This document shows, piece by piece, positions 13,201 to 28,200 of a stretch of DNA of 64,000 nt. Source of the stretch: Brachionus koreanus (lineage: Eukaryota > Rotifera > Eurotatoria > Ploima > Brachionidae); the NCBI GenBank assembly GCA_016987375.1, contig PJRA01000453.1, forward strand, positions 1 to 64,000, written 5' to 3'. The translations under genes and the position numbers were made by a program. A model generated the notes under the pieces. That model saw only the letters and a program-made list of their open reading frames with translations. It was not told where the DNA came from and ran no database searches. Position 1 is the first letter of the stretch; every line of letters begins with the position of its first letter.

Positions 13201-16200
13201 AAACAATAATGGCACGAAATTTATAGCTTAAGATTTAAAATAATTTAGACGGCTGCTTGTTTGGCTAAAATTCTTGATTTTTGATTTATTATTAATATTT
13301 AAATGGGGTTTTAATTTAAAAAAAAAGTAATAATTTTTATGTTTATTTTTAAGAAATAAATAAAGATATTCTAATAGGCAACCAATTCTAGTTTAAATCT
13401 GTCATCTAAATTAGGATTAATCTCATTTTTCGATTATTTTATTTATTTTTGCGTAATTATTTTCGACTTAAATCTAGGGATTAAAAAAAAATCAATAATT
13501 CGTTTCATAACAGTATTCTTCTTTGTCGGTGAATCATACATCGGCTAATTTTTAAACTCGGTTTGATTTAGGTACAAGACTACCTAGCAAAATGTCCGCA
13601 TGCAAAATTTGCCCTCGGTGGCTTGTTTTAAAAGCATAAAAGTGCTGGATATGGGGATTTTAATGAGCATAAAAAAGCTATAAATTTCTAAATCATGCTC
13701 GTATAGAAAAAAAATTAATTTGCATGCGTATTTCAAACAGATTTAGAAAAAAATTGCAATTTTCTAATCCTTGAACATGTTTTTGTTAGTTTTTTTTTTT
13801 TATTTTTATAATTCATTATTAGATTAGTTTTCTATTGTGGTTTGCTCAAGGCTATTTCTAATTTCAATGACAGGCAAATTTATATTCCATTAAATTAAAA
13901 AAAAATTCTCTTCATCAATAATTTATAATTAAATATCTTAATTTAAAATATTTTGCAAATTTTTAAAAGATTTCCGATTTTAAACTTTTTTATAATAATG
14001 GGAAATAACTTGAAGCGTAAATCACCGAATTTCAATTGTTTTAATTCAAAATCGACAAGCAAACGTCAAATAAAGCAATCGATTTCGTACGATTCGGGCA
14101 CACGACTAAATTTTTTGTCCAAAATGAAAAATAGTTTCAAAAACCGTAGACTTTCGCATCATCGCGTACCCAAATCAAACACAGATCAAAATTTTTTGGT
14201 AATTGATGAACCACAAACCGATTCCAATTTCAATCAAATAGACGAGTTGTACACCTATGAAAAAGATGACTATATTGATGAAATCGAACGTCAGTTCGAA
14301 AAGCCATTGGGAAAATTTAAAAAATCACCTGCACTATACAATATTCAGTCAATAGAGAACGAAGATGTAAAAATAAGTGATTTAATAAGTAATTCAAGTA
14401 GTTATTCATTAGAAAAAGACATGTGTTCAAATAAGACTAGTTGGTCCGATTCATCTTTGAGCATTGACTCGAATCAATCGACAAATAGAACCGAAAAAAG
14501 AAAATTTTCGCCCAGTCTAATTAAAAAATTAATTATTAAAAGTTTAAACAACCATAAAAGTGGAAAATTTAGTGATGAAAACTCGACTGTGCACGCTTTC
14601 AATGGTATCCAAGACAACCAAGAGGGACTCAAGTTTATCGATGATAGTGTGTCTTGTATTCTCAGGGACTCGTCAAGCTCAATTTCATTGACCTTCAGCC
14701 ATTCAACTAGCAAATCGCACAGTAATTTGGAAACATCTCCACAAAATTCCTTTTTTTCCTTCAAAATACTCAATGATGTAAACAAAAAATTAAACAAAAT
14801 TCAACACTTGAAGAAAAAAAGAAATCTAAAATATAGCAGAGATGTGTTGGTTTATGATCGACAAAATTATCTAAACGAATTGAACACAATCAAATTGGAT
14901 TTTGCGGACAATATTTCTGTCTATACAATATTAAACACACTAAATAAACAAGCTCCGTTTGCGTCTTCCGAAAATATGACCATATCAGCCAGTGTCGACA
15001 TGCTCGAAAATCAAGATTATTTCCGAAATAGTTTTAGCTCTCTTAATCTTTTAAATAGTTAAAATTTTAGCCTAATTCCATTCCGTCATAGGTCTAAACA
15101 ATTGATTGTTATTACAGTATTAAAATATTTCTTGTTAAGAATTTTATATCTTTTTGTTTTGTTGAACATTTTTTGTAATTATTTCCAGATATTTTTATAG
15201 AAATTTTATAGAAAAAAAAAATCGAAAAAAATTAGATAAGCTTGTGTAGCCGTTTGAACCGATCTCAGAGTCACAGAGAATTGCATTAAATAGAATATTC
15301 ACATATAGCTGAAAAATCGAGTGTAAACTTCGCACGGTTTTGTTTAATTGCTTCCATTTGTTGGCTTGTTTATTTTTTTTTAAATGAAATTATATTTTTT
15401 TGAAATAAACTCTAAATTTTGAAACAATTATAAAAACAAACAGTTAAACTTCGGATTTTTATACATATATTTTTTTAAATGACAAACTCATTTTTTATCA
15501 ATTTTTTAATTTTTTTAATTTTTTACAATTAAAAGAACTTAAGTTAAACAAAACGAATAAAAAATTTGATTTTTATTTAAATTTAAGTATTCGATATTTG
15601 TTTTTTAGCACCTATTTCCATTATTTTTTTTTGATTGTCGATTTAAAATTTTTAGGTCACCAATGATGATTTATTGACTAGAAATATTAGTTTAAATAAA
15701 ACTATCCATTTCAAATTCGTTTGAAATCTGATATGATTGATTGAAGAACCTATTTTAACTAATTATTCATTTTTTTATGCGTCTGGGACAATTTCGGGTT
15801 GACTAAATCTGGCTTTGAATTTAGCTTTAAAAAATTTGCCGGAAGTTAGTCGAAAAAAATTATTGATTGGTTTCAGAAAACAAATTTTGCTTCTATGTCA
15901 AAAAAATTGTCTTATCTATTGAGCAAAAATTTATAGCTAGTAATAATAATGCATTTAAACACTCTTGCTCAAAAATAAACTATTTATGACTTATTCTGAC
16001 TATATTTTTATGGTTATATTTTTTTTTATTTTTATCTAAATTTATTTAATTATTTTTGCCCCCTGTGAAAACTCAACCGGCAAAAATTTCAACTAACAAT
16101 CACTTTCAAAATAATTTTTAAACAAGTTTCAATTGAAAAAAAAAATAATTTTATTTTCAATGCTAAATAATGCAAGGTATTTCAACAAGCAATAAAATTC

Positions 16201-19200
16201 TAAAAAGTGTTTTTTTTTTGAGTAGATTCTTCTCATACTCTAAGTAATTAACACTATTTCAAAAAAAAAATTATCATTTTTTTTTACTCTTTCAATTCTT
16301 CTTTTTATTTTTAGCACCATAGTGATAGAAAAATTTGTGTCCTTTACAATTCACACGAACTTAATTTGTAGTTTTATCAAATTACAAAATATTTCTTGTT
16401 AAATTTTATTTTATTTGTTTAAAGGTAAAACTATTTATTTAATTTTGGATTAAGTCTTCGCTTTAACTTCTAATACTACAAGCATAACTTTTTTCAATAA
16501 GAAAATATTTTGAAATATTTGCAATAATTTTCATATTTTATAGCTTTGAAATAAAAAAAAAAGATTAAAGAATTTTTATTTGTAAATTATTGTTGAAAAG
16601 CAAATACGCTTTGTGTGCATTATTAACTTTGAATAATAAATCTAAATTTAAGATAGATTAAGTATTAATTTGTTTATATTGAAAGATTTCGGCTGATGGT
16701 ATGCAAAAAGATGAAATGAATGCCCAGCAAGCATTGCTAAATTGGTGTTACGAAAATCTCAAAGGCTATGATTCAGTGAGAATTAAAGATTTTTCAAGCA
16801 GTTGGCGAGATGGTAAAGCTCTAATAGCTATTCTAAATAGACATAGGTAAAATATTCAATGAAAAAAATTTTTCTTATTAATATTTGTTTCTTAGACCTG
16901 ATAAGATAAGCTTCAACGATTCGTATCTTAGATCAAATCTAGAAAATTTAAGAGTTGCATTTGAGTTTGCCGAAAACGAGTTCGGAGTTACTAAGCTCTT
17001 AGACCCAGAAGGTTCGATTTTTAATTATTAAAAAAAAAAATTGATTTTATTTTCTAAAGTAAAATATTTTTCATTCTAGATGTTGATACAGATCATCCGG
17101 ACGAAAAGTCAATTCTAACCTATGTATCAATGCTGTTTAATGCTATTCCCAATGTACCCATGCATCCAGCAGAAATCCAATTAGAAACAGTTAATTAATT
17201 ATTAAATAATTTTAAATTTTGAAAATGTAATTTCATTTTGTTTTCAGCAAAAAAAACAATTGATGGACGAATATTCGTCTATATGTAAATCCTTGATGCG
17301 TTGGCTACGCGACTCAATATCCACAATGGACAATAGAACTGTTCCAAAAAGCCTTTTCGAAGTCAAAAATCTACTTAGTGACATTAGAAATTTTCGTCTT
17401 GAAGAGTATTCAATCAGATTGAAAGAAAAAAAACATCTGATAAATTTATTCAATGAAATGACAAGTTTGCCAAATTCAGAGTCTCTCGATTTAGACAATG
17501 AGCTCAGTTCAATTGAAAAAGTTTGGGCAAAGTTTGATAATTATATTCAGCTTAGAGAAAACTTATTGGAAAAAACTTACAAAAAGTAAACCTTTAAAAA
17601 TTTAATTATACATACAAATAAAAAAGCAATCTTTTAAGATACGAAAACTTACAAACAGTTATATTGAGAATAGAAAAAAATAGTGAAAATTGTGAAAAAA
17701 TTTTAAATTCAATCGAAAGCGAGCTAAACCAGGTAACAGTATTTGTTTCATTTTTTATTTTATTTTATTTTCAATTTGGAATTATAAGGCTACAAATAAA
17801 GTTTTATTAAATGGTCATCTTAAATCATTTAATGATAGACTTAGCGAAAATTTTTTAAAATGTGATCAAGAAATTCGAAAAATATTTGCCGATTGCCAGC
17901 AACTAATTGATGAGGAGCATAATGAAGCTGATATTCATTATAAAAAGTTTGCTTTATTAGCTATTTAAAGTATAAATTAATAAAGATTTTTTGGATAACA
18001 AGGGCAGAGTCAATTCAAAATCGTTCTCTTGAGCTCAAAAGCAAAATATCTAATTATCAACAAAATTTCAAAAATTCAATTGAAATTGAAATACATCGTG
18101 AAAATTTGGATTTTGACTCGAAGATTAATTGGCTAGAGAAGCAAAAGTCAATTTTACAAGAGCGAAATTTTCCTAGCGAATTTGATGAAATTCAATCCGA
18201 AATTATTAAGACTAAACAAGTTCAAGAAGATCTAAATCAATTTAGGAATGATTATTTAAAAGATTTTGAAAATGAAAAAAATCAAGACCAATTCAAATAT
18301 TGTCTAAATGAGCTAGAAATTTTGTATAACTTCGCTTATGTAATAAATTCTCTTAATTTTTTTTTAAATTAAATTTTTTTTATAATTTATTGTTTTATTT
18401 TTTAGAGCCTAACAAATCAACGTTTAAAATTGCTTAATCAATATCATGATTTTGTCAAGCAAATAAATGATGAAATATTTTTTCTTGATCAAAAGGAACA
18501 ACTTGAACTTAATCGAGACTGGTCGAATCCAAGCAAGCTGGACAGCTCTAACTTGAAGCAATACAAAAAAAATTTAGACTATGAATTAGAAAGGCGTTTG
18601 GTGGTAAATGTTAATCCTTTAAAACTTTTGGCTCAAACAATAATAAATGAAAATCATCCAGCAGCCGGTCATATAAAAGTATGCCATTTAAAAATTTAAG
18701 ACTCTTTTTTCTATATTTCTTGTTTCAGACATATACTGATACCATGTTAGAACATTTTAACTGGGTAAACGAGCTATCTTATCTATTATCAATTCATTTG
18801 AACCATTTGATTGACTATGAAAATGTAAATTTAAACCAATTTTCAGATATATTTGTTTTTTTTTTTATTAAAGAAATTTCTAGTTTAAAAATGAACACAA
18901 AAAACTATGTGATCAAACAGAACAGCTTAGAAATAACTTGAATGATATCATTTCGAAATCAAATCACAAAAATTATGAAGATTCGATAAAAAAATTGGAC
19001 AAGATGGGCATGGAAATTGTTGGATTAACTGCAAAATTTGATGGTTTGTCAAAAAAAACCAAAAGCTTAAATTCATTTCAGCAGCGTAAACAAAAACTCA
19101 ATCCTCCTGGCAATAAATGCAGGATTTTGATTAATTATCGCAAATCACAAGTAAAAAAATTTGGAAAAAATTTTTTTTTTTAATTTTATTTTTAAATTTT

Positions 19201-22200
19201 TTTGTATAAAAGATAAATTTAAACAAAAATGAAGAATGCATAATTGAAGATAATAGTCAAAAAACTAAATGGAAAATTCGAAAATGTGACTCTGATCAAT
19301 CTTTCTATGTACCAAGCGTTTGTTTGACTATAGTGTCTCCTAATGAAGAAATTCTAGATTTAATTCAACAAATTAAAATAAAAATTGATAGCTTACCTAA
19401 ACAAGTTATGAGCTATAGACTTCAATTCAAAAAAGATCGATTGTTCAACATTATGAACAAGATAAAAATTTGTGATTTTGATGAATATGAGCAAAAAAGA
19501 AAAAGCGCTGATTCTAATTCAAATTTTGATTTAATGCTAAGCAATGTAAAATGTGAAATTGAAGAATTGATTAAACAGTCGAATGATCTAAATACGAACA
19601 ATAGACAAAATCAGCATTTTATTGAATTTTCAAAAAACGATATCAAACTGCTTATAGATAATTATGATTCATGCTGTAAAAAGTTAAATGAATTCAGCAA
19701 TAAATCAGCTGAAAAAAATCAATGTCAGAAATTTGAGGAAAAATTTCACTCGGATCTTGAGTGTCTTGAATTAAAACTTAAATATTTAATGGAAAAATTT
19801 GCAAAAATTCAGCAATACGAGTTAAAATATTCGAATTGTAACAAAATCATAGATCAAATCCTATCAGAATATCTAGTATGTAAATGAAAAATAAAATTTT
19901 CACACTTTTTTAATATTAATTGAATAACTGATTCTATTTAATTCCCATCGAGTGTTGAATTTTATTTTTTTTTGTCGGTTAAGAAAACTAAAAAATAATC
20001 ATAAATGGAAAATAATTTAAAAAATGTTTTATTCATTGTGTTATAAATAATTATAGGATATTTATTATGAAATGATATATGCTTTAAATATGCAGATGAA
20101 TTTATGATTCGCATCAGCAAAATAAGAAAATAATATTACATAAATAACTTTAATTTTTAGTAACAATAGCTAATCTATTCTGAATATCATGGGGAGGAAT
20201 ATTTAATTTAGAAATAAGTCATTTTGTTGATTAAACTTAAAGCAAAAGGTTGTCAGATTGTATTTTATTTAGTGCTCAATCAATCAATTTTAAAGATTTG
20301 TTATTCTATTTTTTCGATTATTATATCCAATAACTTTATTTGTTATGTAACTATATTTTTTAACTTAGATTGATTTTGGTTTAGAATAGATAATCAAATT
20401 TGGTCATTGTAGATTAAGTGTCGGAATTTGCGACCGAATAGCTTGATTTAAAAATAAGTGAATAAATGAATTGTTTTTTTTTTTTTGTTTCATTAAAGTA
20501 TTAAATGATAGAGCTTGAATGCTTTATCTTGAAAGTTTAATGATAAATTTAAAATTGAATTTAAAAGTATAAACAAACAGCGCAGCTTAAACACTCAGTT
20601 AAATCGCTCAATTGTTTATATTTAAAAATTTATATTTAAATTAAATTGAATAGATTTAGAAATTGTTCGAACAGCTTAACAAAACCACGCTAAATATTTA
20701 TTTAAGGTTAATACTTTTAAGACAGAAAAAGGAAGCCTTTAAAAAATGTATAAATTTGAAAGCTTAAACTTTAGTTTTCGATTGATTTCATCCGTTCGCA
20801 TCAATTGCATAACAATTCAACAAGTTCCAAGATTAGCTCATCTACATTTTTTGGATCATTCAACATCAAGCATGTATAGCTAAATGCATGCTACTAGAAC
20901 AAAGCCAACTTGGTATCTAATAAACACATCTGTTTGCTTTAGGATAAAGATTATCTTATCTAAATTTATTAATCGATTCTAAAGAAACCAAGGAAAAAAT
21001 ATTTATTGAGATAAGGCCCTCTATATATTTCTAGCTATTTCATTATTATTATTATATAATAAAATTTATTTGCAGCAAATATCATTTGCCAATGTATAGA
21101 TGAGATTTATAATTTAAACAGACACTTTGAGAACTCATGGAGAAACAGTGGGCTCTTAATGAATTGTTTTGTTGAACAACTCTTAAGCTTTTAAAACAAT
21201 TTTTATAAGTTAATCTAAGGGTATCGAATAATAACTTTCAATATTGTTTTTCCTCAAATAAATTTGTTTAAGCAATCTGAATTGTAATTTAAGTAGATGT
21301 TTAATTAAAATCTTTCCGATTGATCTTATACAATATAATATAGAACATAATATAGAGTTTTTGTTTATAGAAAAGCGAATACATTTATTTTTATATGAAA
21401 AGTTACTTTTGATTGAGTAGTAGTCGGTGTCATGTGGGATCCAGCAAGTGACAGATTCGTTTCGAAGCCTCCTCAGCACATAAATCACATTCAACTTAAC
21501 ACAGATTTTAGCCCTTACAGAATTAGAAGAAATATAGGCGTTGACAAATTGCCTACTAAGAGACTCTCTTTATCCCAGTTTCCTCCTGGGCACTTAACTG
21601 CTCTCACCGACGATCCGTTCTCAAAACGTGCTAATTCAATAGCTCGTTTTATTCATAATGATGAGTCCGACGATTCTGAGTTTAGTGCCTCGGAATCGTT
21701 TAGTCCATTCACATACATAAAAACAACTTCGATCAAACGAGTGCCTAGACTTGCTAATTCGAATAGATACATATACAAATCAGACGCTAGATCGACTAGA
21801 TCGACTCCGAATAGATCAGTTAGGCAATCGCCTAGTTTAAGGGAATCTCGTTTTTTTAATAGATATTCTGAGCTAAATCCATTTGAAAATTATACTAAAA
21901 ATGTGTGAAAATTTAATTTTTTTTTAAATTTTTTTAAAATTATAAATAAATTTATTTTAGGATTTTGAGAGCAATGAATTAAGATCATTTGAAAGCGAAT
22001 TAGAAAATTCGTATAAAAAATTTGAAAGCTTTGAAAAAAGCAGTTCAGCACGACTGATTAACTCGAGTCAAATGCGACAACAGCTTGATTCTATGAAAAT
22101 TGAAGGCGAAAATTTGCGCAATAAATCAAAAATTCATTATCAAAAGTAAGATAATATTTTTGTTTTTCAAAAAAGCAATTAAAAAATATATTGACAATTT

Positions 22201-25200
22201 TTGCTTATGATATTATTTTTGAAAAATAATATTTGGAAATTTAGATTTCTAAGCTAAATTAAAAGAATTAGCTAGCCAAGATTCTCAGAGGAACTTAGAT
22301 CAAATTCGATTCACAGTTAAAATAAATTAAATAACAATAATAACAATCATAATAATTTAGTAATTAGTTTTTGGCTTCTCTTAAAAAAAAAAATTTAAGT
22401 GTTAAACAAACAATCTTTTGGATCAGATAAGATTAAAAAAATTTTTTTCCATTAATTACAAAAAATATTAATTAAGTATGACTGATTTGATTTAAATTTT
22501 CTTTTTTTATTTTCAATTTCAATCTTTGCATGTAAAATTAATTAGAAATTATTATTTTAAAATGAGAGATACGATAAGTGTTTAATTTGTTTATTCAAGA
22601 CTTATATACAATAGCATAGTTAATTAATGAAGCTTCACTCATTAGTTATCAAACATTCTTAAATTTTTGAATTTAAAATATTTCTCAAAATTGAGTCTTC
22701 AAGACTTTGGATTCAAGCTTTTTTTTCCTAATATAAAATAGACTTAAATTAATCAATTAATTAATATAATAGAAAAAATTAAAGCTTAATAATTTGATCA
22801 TAATTTTTTAAATTCAGTTAACTTTTGAACATTATTTCTTAATAATTTTTTATTTAAAAAAAAAAAAACAAAAGGAAAAAATTTCATCCTTTTTCTGGCT
22901 TGTTTGAAATGCCTATTTTAGTAATAAATTAACTTTATAAAATTGGCAAGATTTTTAAATTTTATCTTGATTAATATAGTTGTATTATAAGAAGATAAAT
23001 ATTAACATTTTCATATACAAATTATGGCAATATTCTTTATTTTGAACAAGTTTTTCTAAATTAATAGAGGATTTTAACTAAAAACAGGAAAATATTAATT
23101 ATATCAATTTTATTTTTAGCTTAAATTTGGTAAAGAATTTGATCAGTCTGCTCGAAGGAAGCAATGTATGGCTTACAAAACTTGAAGAAAAACTGTGTTA
23201 TCAGGATAGTATGAAAAATTTGGATAATTTACATAATGTTTTAAAGCGTCTAGCCCAAGATTTAGAAGCAAGCTTATTAGAAATAGTTTAACAAAAAATA
23301 AATTTAAATTAAAACAGGATGTGGCATCTTCAGCTAATCTGAGACAAAACGAGATAAACCAAATTAGAGATTTGACCGAAAAAGTCAAAGCATCTAAATC
23401 GAATTTGGCGAGTGACATTTTTAACCTATCAGAGATAATAGAGGTTGCTGAAGAGATTAAAAAACGCTTTAGCAACATACTTTCACAAATAGCTGAAAGG
23501 TTGGTGTATTCTTTTTTTGTACAACAAACATGACTAACTGGATAAATGTTAATATTTTTTATAGGCAAGTATTGTTAGGTGACATTCAACACAGCTTGGA
23601 TTTGTACGAAAAAGCATACAAAACCGAGACCGAATGGATTAACACAATCAAATCAAATAAAGATCAAAATCAAATAATTCATAAACTAAACGAAAATATT
23701 TCTCAACAACAAACAAACATGCAAAATGACATTACTGAATTGAAAAAAACATTTGATCCTGTAGCGGTAAGTTGAACAATTAATCACTATTTTTTTTTGC
23801 TCACCTATTTAAACCTGAATCTTTAAGCAAATATACACCGAACTTGGAACACGATCGAGCCAAGTTGATTTTTTGAACGAAACTGGTATTCAACTAGTCA
23901 GTCAGCTTCGGGTAAAAAAAAATAGTTTTTTTTTTTGTTGTTGTTGTTGCTCATATATGCGCTATTGTTTTCATTACTTTGCCTCATAGTGATAATTTTT
24001 TTCAATTAAATTCAAAATATTTGGCCATCAAAATAATTTAATCTTGTCCTCAATCAGGATCAGATTTAAGTTTTTCTTTATTCTTCATTAAGCTAAGCAA
24101 ATATGTACGCGTCATACCTTCGACTATGTCAAAATTCATTAATATAATAAATATTCTATTCTCAAATTTATTAGCATTAATAAATCATTGATTTAAAAAA
24201 ATTTAATTCAGTGGTTATTTTATCTTTAATGATAATTATTTTGACAGCTTATTCAAAATCTTTTGATAATAACACGATAGATAGGCTAAATTTCAAACAG
24301 ATTAAAGATTGGTTATTTGGACTTGTAAAAACATTCGTGCCTAATCCTTAAAATAATATTTGCACTCAAGTGAAGATAGAATTTAAAATAAATAACTTAG
24401 ACAATTTTTTGATTAAGTCACAGAGTCAATGTAAGATTTAAACACACAGGTTCATTCATTTGAATGTTTTCTTTCCATTTTGGCTAAATATTCACAATTA
24501 AATGAGATAGTTTTTGCTCTATTATTTTTTTTTATAAAATCAATGCGCTCAATTAATCCAATTTTAGAGCAAATAAAAAAAAATAAAGAGAATGTTTTTT
24601 CTGTGTGTGTGTGATTCTAAAATAGGTTAAATTTAATTAATATTTTTTTAAAAGAAATTCAGTGAGATATTAACTGATTATAGAGAAAAAACTATACATC
24701 AAAGCTTAAATCTAACGCCTGGACCAGTTACAATTGTCAATCAAATACGCTCCGAGGTTAACAATTTGAACAGGTATTTTTAAAAATAAATTACTATAAT
24801 AAGAAATAGGGCTTTACTATGCAATAACAAATTTAAAACATTTATGTTTTGGCAAGTAAATCATTGAATTAAAAAAATAAAACACCTTTTTTTCTTTTTA
24901 AAAATATATTTTTCTCAAAATTTTCTTATAAACTTTTTTTTTTCAACAGAGAGTACTCAAGCTTGTTGAAAGAATATAATCAAAAAGTAAAAACAATTGT
25001 AAACTCGCTTTCCAAATCGGATAAACAATTCACGGTAAGTTTTTAATTTTTTTTTATTAGTTAGAATATCTTCCGAATATTTTGGTTTATTATTATTTAA
25101 TCAAACATTTGCCAAATTATTAATGCAACAATTAGAATGATTGAATAATAAATTTGCATATGAAATACTTCTTTTTTAAATTCAAAGTTTAGGCTTCTCT

Positions 25201-28200
25201 TAAAGACTTTTAAGTTGAGAAATGTTTTTTATACTCTTTTTTTATTTTATGTTAAATAAGAAAAAATAATTTTTTTTTAAGGAAAAAATAAAAAAATCTA
25301 AAATTAATGGAAAAAATATTATTTTCGGCTCTTTCTTTAAATTAAAGATTTTTCAATTTACTTTGTGTCGCTAAAACTATTAAGGTCAAACAAAAGCACT
25401 TAATCGATTCGAGTAATGATGGACAGGGGTTGAATTAAATTAGAAAAAAAAAAAACTTAAAATCTTTAATTAAACGGTGAGCTTTTAGAATTTTGAAAAA
25501 GTCCATTGCCAAAGGCTATAAAAAAAATATAAAAAAATATAGAGACTTAATTCAAGTGGATAATTTTATTGCTTTCATTAAATACGAACCTCAAATAAAA
25601 AAAATATTGAAAGCAATTAAATTTAAATTTGATTCATCGTTTTGCATATTTCTCAAATTTTTTAATTACTAAAAATCTATGTCAGCTAAAATAGATATTA
25701 CGGCTTCCTTTTGGAATATTTCTAACTAAATACAAAATCTATTTAGCTCACTCAACCAACAATCTATCTATTTATCTTTGACAAAACTACATTTTAATAG
25801 TCAAATAAAATAAAATAAATAAACTTCAATTTGTGAACAAATAGATAGGTAACGAAATGAAATTTTAATTAATAGTAAATAAAAAACAGATAAAATACAA
25901 GAAAAATTCTTAGCCAAAGATAAGATTTTAAAAATTTATTTATAATTTAAAATTTTTTTTTTAATTTAAAACATGCATTGCGACCTGGTTTCCAATTCAC
26001 CTCTTCCTTTGTTTTCTAATAATAATCCTTGAATAGTTTTCTAATCTAGAAATTCTTAACTTATTCAGATTAAACTATGTAAAAAATTCTATTTTCAGCT
26101 TAATGTTTATGATTCATTCACTCTAATTAATCACGATCAAGATTGATAAGCTTTTCAACAATTGTTTTAGCGTTTATTAGAAAAAAATCTATTAGATTTA
26201 GTTTGAGTCAAAAGAAAGCTCATTTAACCTGTTGTCAATAGCGATGCGAATTTCCGTGTATGCCTTTGAAAACTTTGCTAAGATTAGTCCACACGAATTA
26301 ATTTAATCAGATCAAGCGCTCTATTTGGAAGCTTTTTTTTTCGTCGAACAATAATTGAAATTAATTTTTTCTCTTTTTATTTTATAAGATTTCTAAATTT
26401 ATAGGACACTTAGATTTAAAATTCAGTCTAAACTGTTTTTTTTTCTAACTCAACTAGAACAGTGGAAAACAATTTCATTTAGTTTTTAGAAATAAAGAAA
26501 GAAAGAAAGAAAAAAAAAGTAAAAATTAAAAGCACATGCTAATTGCATTTGTTTAAGATCTAGTTTAGACTAAATTATAATAATTTTAAAGCGTTACAAC
26601 TTAAGGGAAAAGATTGCAACAAACAATTTCCCGTAAATCAAAGTCAACCAAATTACGTGATTTTTTTCAAATTCTTATTAACACTACCTCAATATTTACC
26701 AATAATTTATTACTAGAAATTAAGGCATAATTTTATTTTCTTATCTTTGTTGAGTTGATTTTAGCGCTAGTTTGTTTTTAAGATAGTTATTTAGCTAGTT
26801 AGTAAGTAATGATGCTTAAATAGCTAAGGCAGTAACGCGCTCATTCACTCGGCAAATCAAGGATAATAAACCAATTTTTTTTGTTCATTTTTTGTTGTTA
26901 AATTTTATATATAGCAGTTACTAATTGAGTTTTTATTCTAACTGAAAGGTGCATATTACATTTGAAAATGCCGAGCCATTAATCGAAAAATACAACCAAG
27001 ATTTATTTGAACGTTATGATCTGATTCATAACTCTAGCTCAAATTATAACTATTATTATTATGATACTAATGAAAAAAATTTAATGAACATAAACTCGAT
27101 AATGGAGCCATCTATTACGTCCAAATCGTATCCGATTAATTTTATTGACGCTGTAAATCGAAAACAACTCGATCTCGAAAAAGGTTTGTTCAAAGACCCC
27201 ACATCGAACACATTTTCAATGAGCCTTGCACAAGCTATAGACAAAAATTTACTCAGTTCTAAGTCGGCTCATATCACCGATCCACAGACACTTCGCTCAA
27301 GCGATCTACTCGAGTCCATAAATTCAGGCCTAATCACTGCCGAAAATCAGGTGCTTCTATCGCCCAATTTTACGCTCAGTCTTGCCGATGCGTTGAAGAC
27401 CGGCCACCTGAAAATTGGCGAAGTGGCGCCCAGAAATTGTAGTATATCGAGCGAGACTCAATCAATGTCAATTCGCAGCATCAAAGATCCCAAAACTGGC
27501 GAGTTCCTTGTGCCGACCGAGGCCATCAAGCGAAAACTACTCGATCCGTACAAAGGACTTTTTTACAATAGCATAACTAATGAGAAAATTTCAATTACTG
27601 AAGCTATTCAAAAAGGCTTTGTATTAGTTGAAGTAAATCATCAACCATCAGTGGCGACAGTTCAGTCGGATCGCGATCAAAATGTGGTTAGTACTAGTCT
27701 AATACGCGAGACCAAGTCCTATCATTTATTGGCTGTTTTTGATCCGATCAAAAATGATGAAATATCAATAAAAGAAGCAATATCGCGTGGCATTTTGGAT
27801 CGAAAGCGTGGCATATACGTTCATCCTCAAACCAAAGAAACTTTTTCAATTAGTGATGCAATAAACAAAGGAGTTATAAGAGCACGCATTCTAAAACCAC
27901 CAGCAAATAATTCACAAGAGTCGTATCAAACGTTGATATCGACTTCTCGTTTTGAAGAGAATAGAAGTTACACAATAACAGGTGCTATTGATCCTCGTAA
28001 TGGAACAAAAATATCCTTGTTTCAAGCAATCAAAGACGGCATCATTGATCCAAAAAATGGCAGCTATGTTAATATTACAAATGGAGAAACAATAGCTATA
28101 AACAAAGCTATTGAAAATAAATTAGTATTAACAGACAAGGAGTTGAACAAAGTGACGCCTGTTAAAAATGCTGAATCGCCAAGAACTGTTGAAATAAAAA

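Noticed and set aside
14474..14797. 107-codon antisense frame within the nested block
   Set aside because: It overlaps the better-supported plus-strand frame 13998-15062 and its Leu/Ser-rich composition is the usual mirror of a Lys/Asn/Ser-rich coding strand.
17011..17017. GGTTCGA resembling a tRNA T-arm
   Set aside because: It is the exon/intron junction of a plakin CH2 exon, and no acceptor stem or anticodon arm surrounds it.
23286..23317. A 32-base intron with GT donor GTTTAA
   Set aside because: It is in phase but much shorter than any other intron here; the GC-AG alternative of 50 bases fits better, so I kept this only as a fallback.
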